Shown: positions 1-5,350 of the stretch, one piece after another
Numbering within the stretch: the first letter of the stretch is position 1
How the letters are laid out: every line of letters begins with the position of its first letter
NCBI GenBank assembly: GCA_900555795.1
Contig: USMP01000114.1
Location: 1 to 5,350, forward strand
DNA from: an uncultured Eubacteriales bacterium
GTDB taxonomy: Bacteria; Bacillota; Clostridia; Oscillospirales; Oscillospiraceae
Length of the DNA stretch: 5,350 nt
Direction: 5' to 3'
Translations under genes and position numbers: made by a program
The notes under the pieces: generated by a model
The model's database searches: none
The model's input: the letters and a program-made list of their open reading frames with translations, nothing else
What the model was told of the DNA's origin: nothing

Positions 1-1891
1 TCATGTTGCGCGAACTGAGCTTCTCGGCCTTCTCGGCAGGGAAGACGGCGCGCATGCTTTGCACGTTCTTGAGCAGCATGCTCTGGTAGTGGGTGGCCAC
101 GGGGATGATGTGGTTCATGGTGAGGTCGCCCATGACGCGGGCCTCGATCTGAATCTTCTTCGTGTAGGTCTCCCACTTCACCTCGTTGCGGGCCTCCAGC
201 TCCTTGCGCGTCATGACGCCGAGGCTGGTGAACATGCGGACGGAGGACTCGCTGAGGTAGTTGTCGAAGATGACGGGGCAGCTCGTCTCGCAGTCGAGGC
301 CACGGCGGCGGGCCTCCTCGACCCACTCCTCGCTATAGCCGTTGCCGTCGAAGCGGATGGGCTTGCAGGCCGTGATGTCCTCGCGCAGGACGCTGACGAT
401 GGCCTTCATGCGGTCCTCGCCTTGGGCGATGAGGGCATCGACGCGCGCCTTGAAGTCGGTCAGGGCCTCGGCCACGGCACTATTGAGGGCGATCATCGCC
501 GAGGCGCAGTTGGCCTCGGATCCCACGGCACGAAACTCGAAGCGGTTGCCGGTGAAGGCGAAGGGAGAGGTGCGGTTGCGGTCGGTGTTGTCGATCATCA
601 GTTCGGGAATCTCGGGGATGTCCATCTTCAGGCCCTGCTTGCCGGCCATGATGAAGTCGTCCTCGCTGTCGCTCTGCTCGATGTGGTCGAGGAGCTCGGA
701 GAGCTGCTTGCCGAGGAAGGAGGAGATGATGGCGGGAGGGGCCTCGTTGGCGCCGAGGCGGTGGGCGTTGGTGGCGCTCATGATGGAGGCCTTGAGCAGG
801 CCGTTGTGGCGATAGACACCCATCAGGGTCTCGACGATGAAGGTGACGAAGCGGAGCGTGGACTCGGGAGTCTTGCCGGGGGCGTGGAGCAGCACGCCGG
901 TGTCGGTGGAGAGGCTCCAGTTGCAGTGTTTGCCGCTGCCGTTGATGCCGGCGAAGGGCTTCTCGTGGAGCAGGCACACCATGTTATGGCGGCTGGCCAC
1001 CTTCTTCATGACCTCCATGGTCAGCTGGTTGTGATCACAGGCGGTGTTGGCGTCGGAGTAGATGGGGGCCAGTTCATGCTGGGCGGGAGCCACCTCGTTG
1101 TGCTTGGTCTTGGCCAGAATACCCAGCTTCCACAGTTCCTCGTCCAGTTCCCGCATATAGGCGGCCACCCGGGGCTTGATGGTGCCGAAGTAGTGGTCCT
1201 CCAGTTCCTGGCCCTTGGGGGGCTTGGCGCCGAAAAGGGTGCGGCCGGTCAGCAGCAGGTCCTCCCGCTGGTTATAGACCTCCTTGTCGATCAGGAAGTA
1301 TTCCTGCTCCGGGCCCACCTGGCTGACAACCTTCTTCACATCGCCGGCGCCGAACAGCTTCAGCACCCGGACCGCCTGCCGGCTGAGTTCGTCCATGGAG
1401 CGCAGCAGGGGGGTCTTCTTGTCCAGGGCCTGACCGCTGTAGGAGCAGAAGATGGTGGGGATGCAGAGGCTGCCGTCTTTGATAAAGGCGAAGGCGGTGG
1501 GGTCCCACGCGGTGTAGCCCCGGGCCTCGAAGGTGGCCCGCAGGCCGCCGGAGGGGAAGGAGGAGGCGTCAGGCTCACCCCGGACCAGTTCCTTGCCGGA
1601 GAACTGCATCAGCACCCGGCTGGGGGTCTCAGGGGTGATAAAGCTGTCGTGCTTTTCCGCTGTGACGCCGGTCATGGGCTGGAACCAGTGGGTGAAATGA
1701 GTGGCGCCCTTTTCGATGGCCCAGTCCTTCATGGTGTTGGCGATCTCATGGGCGGTGGCCAGTTCCAGGGTGGTGCCGTTGGTGACACATTTCTTCCACG
1801 CTTTGTAGCACTCGGCGGAGAGACGCTGCTTCATGACGTCCTCGTTGAATACCATGCTGCCGAACAGGTCTGTCACTTTCATTTCGCTCAT
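1..1891 (-). CDS. glnN: Type III glutamine synthetase (GSIII), 3' end beyond left edge
   Basis: Makes glutamine from glutamate, ammonium and ATP in the cytoplasm, the entry step of ammonium assimilation. The frame is open for 630 codons from ATG at 1891 and runs off the left edge. GSIII proteins are usually about 700-730 residues, so only the C-terminal tail is missing. Visible motifs: EQEYF at 195-199, HNEVAP at 264-269 followed by HELAP at 272-276, HEKPFAGINGSGKH at 309-322, and DRNRTSPFAFTGN at 437-449 continuing to FEFR at 451-454. These acidic, His and Arg motifs match the GS active-site fold. Length and motif spacing fit GSIII rather than GSI or GSII. The start is supported by AAGGAG at 1901-1906, nine bases upstream. 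The gene lies 122 bases downstream of asnB and may be cotranscribed with it. Codon usage and protein style change near residues 310-345 (see separate entry), so this may be a join of two genes. Function is confident; integrity is not. Confidence 0.95.
   Translation of the reverse strand, partial: MSEMKVTDLFGSMVFNEDVMKQRLSAECYKAWKKCVTNGTTLELATAHEIANTMKDWAIEKGATHFTHWFQPMTGVTAEKHDSFITPETPSRVLMQFSGKELVRGEPDASSFPSGGLRATFEARGYTAWDPTAFAFIKDGSLCIPTIFCSYSGQALDKKTPLLRSMDELSRQAVRVLKLFGAGDVKKVVSQVGPEQEYFLIDKEVYNQREDLLLTGRTLFGAKPPKGQELEDHYFGTIKPRVAAYMRELDEELWKLGILAKTKHNEVAPAQHELAPIYSDANTACDHNQLTMEVMKKVASRHNMVCLLHEKPFAGINGSGKHCNWSLSTDTGVLLHAPGKTPESTLRFVTFIVETLMGVYRHNGLLKASIMSATNAHRLGANEAPPAIISSFLGKQLSELLDHIEQSDSEDDFIMAGKQGLKMDIPEIPELMIDNTDRNRTSPFAFTGNRFEFRAVGSEANCASAMIALNSAVAEALTDFKARVDALIAQGEDRMKAIVSVLREDITACKPIRFDGNGYSEEWVEEARRRGLDCETSCPVIFDNYLSESSVRMFTSLGVMTRKELEARNEVKWETYTKKIQIEARVMGDLTMNHIIPVATHYQSMLLKNVQSMRAVFPAEKAEKLSSRNM
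855..970 (-). other. Composition and lineage switch inside glnN (probable chimeric junction)
   Basis: Hand counts of codons on either side of this interval differ sharply. Leucine before it (residues 1-312): 23 CTG, 4 CTC, 1 CTT. Leucine after it (346-630): 8 CTG, 15 CTC. Arginine before: 9 CGG, 3 CGC, 1 CGT. Arginine after: 0 CGG, 18 CGC, 2 CGT. From memory of the family, the downstream protein (for example the stretch around LRFVTFIVETLMGVY and ASIMSATNAHRLGANEAPP) resembles Bacteroidales GSIII, whereas the upstream part resembles clostridial GSIII. The switch lies at or just after the highly conserved HEKPF/NGSGKH region and keeps the frame. Assembly chimera or homologous recombination would both fit. 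Confidence 0.7.
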
Positions 1892-2013
1892 AATCTATAT
1901 CTCCTTCCGCTGCATTGCAGCTAATATGCACGTACACGCTTATCTGTGAGAGAACACTCCGTGGGAAGCGGCTTTCGCTATTCGCCCCTGCGGGGCGTGG
2001 GAACGTCGGAAAT
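1892..2013 (-). other. asnB-glnN spacer with two small inverted repeats
   Basis: This 122-base gap separates the asnB stop from the glnN start. It contains a perfect short hairpin at 1983-1997 (six-base arms CGCCCC/GGGGCG around a three-base loop). No T-tract follows it on the minus strand, so it does not look like an intrinsic terminator. A second inverted repeat at 1909-1921 (GCTGCA, one base, TGCAGC) lies just upstream of the glnN ribosome binding site and could form a small leader hairpin. I see no convincing -35/-10 pair. The arrangement favours readthrough from asnB, with the hairpins perhaps affecting mRNA stability or processing. Confidence 0.45.
1901..1906 (-). promoter_or_regulatory. 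Ribosome binding site of glnN
   Basis: AAGGAG on the minus strand, with nine bases between it and the ATG at 1891. It fixes the start at MSEMKV. The second in-frame Met (1882) is much farther from the site. Confidence 0.85.
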
Positions 2014-3597
2014 TTATACCCCCGAGGCCCCGTAGTTGCTGAGTACCCGGGCGCTGGGGTCGTTTACGTCGCAGCCCTCCCAGTTCCGGTTCGGCATCCA
2101 GAAGTCGGCGACCATCTCCGCCTGGCCGGGGTAGTACTTCTCAAAAATCTCCCGGTACAGCAGGGATTCCTTGGTGAAGGGCCTGGCGTGGTAGGCATAG
2201 CGCTCCGCCTGCTGTTCCCAGTCGTCACCGTACTGCCTCTCGGCGTAGGCCTTCAGGTTGTTCACCAGGCTGTGCCCCACGGCGTCGGAAAAGGCGGCCT
2301 TCTCCCGCTGGAGGATAGAGGGGGGCAGGTAGTTGCCCTCGAAGGCGTGGCGCAGCAGGTACTTCCCCTTGCCGTAGACATTCATTTTTTTGGCCGGGTC
2401 CACGCTCATGACATATTTGACAAAGTCCAGATCGCCGAAGGGGACCCGGGCCTCCAGACTGTTGACAGAGATGCACCGGTCCGCCCGGAGCACGTCGTAC
2501 ATGTGCAGTTCCCGTATCCGCTTTTCACTTTCGGCCTGAAATGCCTCCGGGGAGGGGGCGAAGTCCGTGTACTTGTAGCCAAAGAGCTCATCGGATATTT
2601 CGCCGGTCAAAAGCACCCGGATGCTGCTCTGCTCATGGATGGACCGGCAGATGAGGTACATGCCCATGCTGGCCCGGATGGTGGTGATGTCGTAGGTGCC
2701 CAGAGCCTCAATGACCGTCTCCAGAGCGGAGAGGACATCCTGCTCCGTGATGTAGATTTCGTGGTGATAGCTGCCGATATGGTCCGCCACCTGCCGGGCG
2801 TATTTCAGATCGATGGCGTCAGTGGACATGCCGACGGCGTAAGTTTCGATGGGGCGGTTTAAAAGCTTGGCGGCAATAGCACACACCAGGGAACTGTCCA
2901 GACCGCCGGAGAGGAGGAAGCCCACCGGAACATCGGCGTCCAGCCGTTTTTCCACGCCCAGAATCAGCTTTTCATGGATGTTTGCGCAGATGGTTTCCAC
3001 ATCGTCCCGGCATACATCGTCCACCTGGGCAATATCGCAGTAGCACACAAACCGGCCGTCCTGGTAGTAGTGACCCGGGGGAAAGGGCATGACCCGGTCC
3101 GTCAGGCCCATCAGGTTTTTCGGCTCGCTGGCGAATAGAATATGGCCCGAGGCACTGTAGCCGTAGTACAGAGGCCGGATGCCGATGGGGTCCCGGGCGG
3201 CGACAAAGCTGTCGCTGGCGGCGTCATAGAGCACCAGGGCGAACTCCGCGTCCAGCTGGGCGAACATCGCCGCTCCGCACTCCAGCCACAGCGGCAGCAG
3301 CAGTTCGCAGTCGGAGCCGCTGACAAAGACGTGGCCCTTGGCGGCCAGTTCTCTTTTCAGCTTGCGAAAGCCGTACAGTTCCCCGTTGCACACCACCGCG
3401 CTGCCGTCGGCGGAGAGGAAGGGCTGCATGCCCGCCGGCTCGGGCCCCATGATTGCCAGGCGGTGGAAAAACAGAAAGCCGGAAGCGGTCTCCAGAATCC
3501 GGCTGTCGTCGGGGCCCCGGGATTTGGTTTTCCCAAAGCCCGCCTCCAGCTTTGCCAGAGGGATATCCTTAGCGGTATACCCCATGATCGCACACAT
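2014..3597 (-). CDS. asnB: Asparagine synthetase, glutamine-hydrolysing (AsnB)
   Basis: Converts aspartate, ATP and glutamine to asparagine, AMP, PPi and glutamate; cytoplasmic. The product is 527 residues (E. coli AsnB is 554). The N-terminal glutamine amidotransferase domain (about 2-190) has Cys2 as nucleophile after Met removal, RGPDDS at 27-32, HRLAI at 45-49, NGELYG at 71-76 and SDCE at 95-98. The C-terminal synthetase domain has the ATP/PPi loop LLSGGLDSS at 228-236, TGEISDELFGYKY at 331-343, and the usual C-terminal DPSARVL. The frame extends upstream to 3672, but the start is placed at 3597 because Cys must be residue 2 and GGAGGTG lies just upstream; the upstream extension is T-box leader. 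Transcription probably starts at the sigma-A promoter near 3894-3922 and is gated by the Asn T-box. No defects or missing catalytic residues are seen. Downstream glnN supplies its glutamine substrate. Confidence 0.96.
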   Translation of the reverse strand: MCAIMGYTAKDIPLAKLEAGFGKTKSRGPDDSRILETASGFLFFHRLAIMGPEPAGMQPFLSADGSAVVCNGELYGFRKLKRELAAKGHVFVSGSDCELLLPLWLECGAAMFAQLDAEFALVLYDAASDSFVAARDPIGIRPLYYGYSASGHILFASEPKNLMGLTDRVMPFPPGHYYQDGRFVCYCDIAQVDDVCRDDVETICANIHEKLILGVEKRLDADVPVGFLLSGGLDSSLVCAIAAKLLNRPIETYAVGMSTDAIDLKYARQVADHIGSYHHEIYITEQDVLSALETVIEALGTYDITTIRASMGMYLICRSIHEQSSIRVLLTGEISDELFGYKYTDFAPSPEAFQAESEKRIRELHMYDVLRADRCISVNSLEARVPFGDLDFVKYVMSVDPAKKMNVYGKGKYLLRHAFEGNYLPPSILQREKAAFSDAVGHSLVNNLKAYAERQYGDDWEQQAERYAYHARPFTKESLLYREIFEKYYPGQAEMVADFWMPNRNWEGCDVNDPSARVLSNYGASGV

Positions 3598-3603
3598 AAA
3601 AAG

Positions 3604-3610
3604 CACCTCC
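3604..3610 (-). promoter_or_regulatory. Ribosome binding site of asnB
   Basis: GGAGGTG on the minus strand, six bases before the ATG at 3597. It decides for the start that places Cys at residue 2 and against the longer open frame that reads through the leader. Confidence 0.9.
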
Positions 3611-3614
3611 GAAT

Positions 3615-3887
3615 GAACCGGCGTCACTAAAACAAAAATTTTAGGACGAATCGCCGGAATCCGTGGTGCCACCTAATTTACCGCTGTGTGCGGTCACTTC
3701 AGCTCTATCAAGCCTGACGGCGGTAACGGGCCGTTCCCGTCTCCCCTACTGGGCCGCAGCCGTTGGGGTCAAAACTCCGAAGTGTTATTCACCAGGATTC
3801 TGCCGCAGGGTTCCCACTATCCCCTGCTCACTGTGGGTGAGGTTCCTCGCTACTTCTCTCCATCATCGCCGTTGTCATATTGAATAT
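3615..3887 (-). promoter_or_regulatory. T-box riboswitch, tRNA-Asn specific, upstream of asnB
   Basis: This leader reads uncharged tRNA by pairing with its anticodon and its 3' end. Sequence evidence on the minus strand: a Stem I start with GATGATGGAGAGAAGTAG (about 3851-3868), resembling the K-turn and AGTA motifs of T-boxes; an apical stem GCAGGG/CCCTGC (3805-3810 with 3822-3827); a specifier segment GAATAACAC with AAC (Asn) at 3784-3786 followed by A; the stem-base signature CCCGTTACCG near 3720-3730; and the T-box element TTAGGTGGCACCACGG at 3661-3676. The bulge reads UGGC, which pairs with GCCA. That fits tRNA-Asn with a G discriminator base, agreeing with the AAC specifier. A terminator and the asnB ribosome binding site follow. 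Inferred behaviour: low charged tRNA-Asn gives antitermination and asnB expression. The exact antiterminator pairing was not resolved by eye. Confidence 0.9.
3629..3676 (-). terminator. Conditional intrinsic terminator of the T-box leader
   Basis: TTAGG (3672-3676) can pair with CCTAA (3640-3644 region), and ACGGAT with ATTCGT (one G-U pair), leaving TGGCACC bulged. The T-tract TTTTTGTTTT at 3629-3638 follows. The 5' arm overlaps the T-box element, as required for mutually exclusive terminator and antiterminator folds. Confidence 0.65.
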
Positions 3888-3893
3888 GGGAGC

Positions 3894-3922
3894 ATATTAC
3901 CCTCTCACAAACCATTTGTCAA
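3894..3922 (-). promoter_or_regulatory. Sigma-A promoter of the asnB transcript
   Basis: On the minus strand, a perfect -35 TTGACA (3917-3922) is followed after exactly 17 bases by -10 TAATAT (3894-3899). The predicted start is near 3886-3888, just before the T-box Stem I. It is the only strong promoter seen in the window. A six-base dyad (TGTCAA, nine bases, TTGACA as read on the plus strand, 3917-3937) overlaps the -35, and a CATATT/AATATG dyad covers the predicted start (3876-3888). Confidence 0.85.
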
Positions 3923-4132
3923 GCAAAAAGTTTGACAGGCTGGCTGAAAAATCGTTGGGCAAATTAGCAAAAACAAGGGGGACTTATTTGGTAGTTTTCA
4001 CAAAGATTTTGTTTTAAAAGACCTTTTTCCATAAAAATGTCCGCCATAAGAAGTCACATAACAGTGTCTACGAAAACGTCGGGCGGTGGGCCGCCCCATT
4101 TGTGGGATGTTCCAATTTTCGGCGGCGGCGGA
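3923..4132. other. AT-rich spacer between the flavodiiron gene and the asnB promoter
   Basis: No gene is supported here. Together with the leader it completes the non-coding stretch 3598-4132. The flavodiiron stop-proximal end holds a CGG-type trinucleotide run (4120-4131) and a hairpin at 4081-4096. The rest is AT-rich with short A and T runs. A 27-codon open frame on the minus strand (4047-3964) has no ribosome binding site and is not called. Confidence 0.6.
4071..4096 (-). terminator. Possible weak terminator after the flavodiiron gene
   Basis: On the minus strand a perfect six-base stem GGGCGG/CCGCCC with a four-base loop (4081-4096) is followed by GACGTTTTCG. The T-run is short and starts four bases after the stem, so termination may be inefficient. 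It lies 37 bases past the flavodiiron stop and would separate that transcript from asnB. Confidence 0.4.
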
Positions 4133-5350
4133 TCAGAGGGAGGCCGCCACCTGCTCAAAATCGGCGGCGCCATGGCCGCACCAGGGGCAGATAAAGTCGG
4201 GGGGAAGACACTCCCCCTCGTAGACGTAGCCGCAGACCCGGCAGCGCCAGCCGGCGGCCTTGGTCGGCCCGGGCTTTACCCGGCGGAAGTAGTCCTCGTA
4301 GGTGAGAGAAGCCTCCCCGGAGAGGATCTGGGCCGCTGCCAGATCCGCGATAAAGAGGGCGTGGGTGCCCAGATCCACGGTGTCCAGCACCCGCCCGGTG
4401 AGAAAGGCGTTGGCATGCTCCGTCAGGTACAGCAGGCCGTGGGCCTCCCGGGCCGTATGGGGAAAGCCGGCGAATTTGTCGGTGTCCCGTCCGCTCTGGA
4501 GGCCAAAGCGCTGAAAGAGGGAAAAGGGGGTTCCGTCTGTGAGAACAGAGGCGGTGAAAAGTCCGGTGTCTCGAATCAGGTCGTGGGTAAGGGTGGACTT
4601 GTTCACCGCGGCGCAGAGCCGGTTGGGGGTATTGGTTACTTGGGAGAGGGTGTTGATGATACAGCCGTTGTCCTTGCTGTCCGCCTTTGCAGAGAGAACG
4701 AACAAGCCGTACGACAGCTTTTGGAATGCAGTTGGGTCAACTGTGGCCTCTGCCATTGCAGCTTCATCCAAAACAGGCTTCTCAAAACGAGGGATAGTAG
4801 CTGAAATTGCATTTACAAGAGCGTTTATTTGTTCGTCTTGTTCAGGCTTCAGAGATGACTTCAGAGTTAAGGTTTCTTCCAATATGGTCATATCCTTACA
4901 TTCTGAAATAATCTTTTTCATAAGACCGCCGCTTGTAGGCGCCCATGAACCGTTTTCGACAAATGCAACTGTACGGTTTTGGATATTATGAGCCGCAAGG
5001 TCGTTGAGAAGCTCTTCCATTGAAACGAAAATACCGGCATTGTAAGTGGTTGAAGCAAACAGCAGATGACTCCATTTGAATGCAGCTGCTATGATTTCTG
5101 AAGCAGGGGTAACAGAAACATCGAACATGACTGTTTTTATTACCATATCACGAAGACGAGATGAGATTATCTCGGCAGTGTTTTCGGTGTTGCCGTAAAC
5201 GGAAGCATATGCTATCATTACACCTGTTTCTTCCGGAGTGTAAGTGCTCCATTTTACATATTTATCAAAGTAATCTTCTAAGTTTCTTCTCCATACGAAG
5301 CCGTGAAGAGGGCAAATCATTTTTATGTCAAGACCATGAACCTTTTTCAG
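4133..5350 (-). CDS. Flavodiiron protein fused to flavin reductase and rubredoxin, 5' end beyond right edge
   Basis: Probably an NAD(P)H-dependent O2 and/or NO reductase for oxidative or nitrosative defence in an anaerobe; cytoplasmic. The frame is open from the window edge: residues LKKVHGLDIK precede the Met at 5320, so that Met is internal, not the start. Residues numbered from the edge: CPLHG at 13-17 is the end of the metallo-beta-lactamase-like diiron domain, with His16 the likely last iron ligand; flavodoxin domain about 44-185 with FMN-phosphate loop ASVYGNTEN at 49-57; flavin-reductase (split-barrel FMN) domain from about 209 to 360, including DNGCIINT; C-terminal rubredoxin about 367-400 with CRVCGY (Cys370, Cys373) and CPWCG (Cys388, Cys391). 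The last two domains match the layout of Hrb, the partner of FprA in Moorella. About 250 N-terminal residues are off the window. Codon usage switches near residues 207-225 (see separate entry). A weak terminator may follow. Confidence 0.93.
   Translation of the reverse strand: MKKVHGLDIKMICPLHGFVWRRNLEDYFDKYVKWSTYTPEETGVMIAYASVYGNTENTAEIISSRLRDMVIKTVMFDVSVTPASEIIAAAFKWSHLLFASTTYNAGIFVSMEELLNDLAAHNIQNRTVAFVENGSWAPTSGGLMKKIISECKDMTILEETLTLKSSLKPEQDEQINALVNAISATIPRFEKPVLDEAAMAEATVDPTAFQKLSYGLFVLSAKADSKDNGCIINTLSQVTNTPNRLCAAVNKSTLTHDLIRDTGLFTASVLTDGTPFSLFQRFGLQSGRDTDKFAGFPHTAREAHGLLYLTEHANAFLTGRVLDTVDLGTHALFIADLAAAQILSGEASLTYEDYFRRVKPGPTKAAGWRCRVCGYVYEGECLPPDFICPWCGHGAADFEQVAASL
4670..4735 (-). 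other. Composition switch inside the flavodiiron gene (probable chimeric junction)
   Basis: Upstream of this interval in the gene (5350 to about 4735) proline codons are 6 CCT, 1 CCG, 1 CCA and no CCC, and isoleucine ATA occurs 7 times. Downstream (about 4670 to 4133) proline is 7 CCC and 1 CCG with no CCT, and ATA is absent. Counted GC is 25 of 60 at 5041-5100 against 41 of 60 at 4441-4500. The switch falls in the conserved start of the flavin-reductase domain (LSYGLFVLSA to DNGCIINT), and the frame is kept. Confidence 0.7.

Noticed and set aside
59..1924. Very long plus-strand open frame (621 codons) opposite glnN
   Set aside because: It is antisense to a clear GSIII gene. The translation is repetitive and rich in Gly, Ala, Val, Leu and His, typical of the shadow of a GC-rich third codon position, and no family is recognisable.
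1915..2862. Plus-strand open frame of 315 codons opposite asnB
   Set aside because: It is a shadow of asnB: no ribosome binding site and no recognisable domain, and it crosses the asnB-glnN spacer.
3142..3630. Plus-strand open frame opposite the amidotransferase domain of asnB
   Set aside because: It has shadow-type composition and ends in the asnB leader. The minus-strand gene is unambiguous.
3598..3672. N-terminal extension of asnB by 25 codons
   Set aside because: It would bury the catalytic Cys, which must be residue 2. It also overlaps the terminator and T-box element, and a good ribosome binding site supports the start at 3597.
3663..3935. Plus-strand open frames (also 3686-3883) in the region upstream of asnB
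   Set aside because: They lie entirely on the complement of the T-box leader and promoter; there is no family similarity and no ribosome binding site.
3932..3955. Plus-strand TTGACA that could be a divergent -35 box
   Set aside because: No acceptable -10 sequence is found at 16-18 bases, and no plus-strand gene follows.
3964..4047. 27-codon minus-strand open frame beginning MADIFMEKG
   Set aside because: It has no ribosome binding site or recognisable promoter, no recognised similarity, and a length easily reached by chance.
4037..4804. Plus-strand open frame of 255 codons opposite the flavin reductase and rubredoxin domains
   Set aside because: It is antisense to a gene with clear FMN and rubredoxin motifs; its Gly/Val-rich translation is a shadow.
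5318..5320. Met at 5320 as the start of the flavodiiron protein
   Set aside because: The frame stays open upstream to the window edge, and the preceding residues fit the diiron domain; the Met lies within that domain's last ligand region.

Overview
The window carries three protein genes, all on the minus strand. In transcription order they are: a multidomain flavodiiron protein whose 5' part lies beyond the right edge, an asparagine synthetase (asnB) preceded by a tRNA-sensing T-box leader, and a type III glutamine synthetase (glnN) whose 3' end lies beyond the left edge. The gene content (FprA-type O2/NO reductase, GSIII, Asn T-box) and the GC-rich core codon usage (CTG, CGG, CCC) point to an anaerobic, probably gut-dwelling, Clostridia bacterium of the Oscillospiraceae/Ruminococcaceae kind. 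No species can be named from the sequence alone.

Layout, right to left: 5350-4133 flavodiiron protein (end of the diiron domain, flavodoxin, flavin reductase, rubredoxin); 4132-3923 AT-rich spacer with a possible weak terminator; 3922-3894 a near-consensus sigma-A promoter (TTGACA, 17 nt, TAATAT); about 3887-3615 a T-box riboswitch with an AAC (Asn) specifier; 3597-2014 asnB; 2013-1892 a short spacer; 1891 to the edge, glnN. AsnB consumes the glutamine that GSIII makes from ammonium, so asnB-glnN is a coherent nitrogen-assimilation pair. With no convincing promoter or terminator between them, the Asn T-box may control both. The flavodiiron gene appears to be a separate unit for O2/NO detoxification.

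The main oddity is that both outer genes change character in mid-gene. In glnN, roughly the first 320 codons match the core. The rest switches to CTC/CGC usage with no CGG, and its protein sequence looks Bacteroidales-like. In the flavodiiron gene, the upstream half is low-GC (ATA, CCT) and the downstream half is GC-rich (CCC, no ATA or CCT). Both switches keep the reading frame and fall at strongly conserved motifs. This is what a chimeric metagenomic contig, or recombination between homologues, would produce. I suspect an assembly chimera, so the outer portions (about 1-900 and 4700-5350) should not be assumed to come from the same genome as the centre.

I found no tRNA or rRNA genes, CRISPR array, insertion sequence or prophage feature. 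The most interesting biology is the fused FprA-Hrb-like flavodiiron protein and the Asn T-box in front of the asnB-glnN pair.
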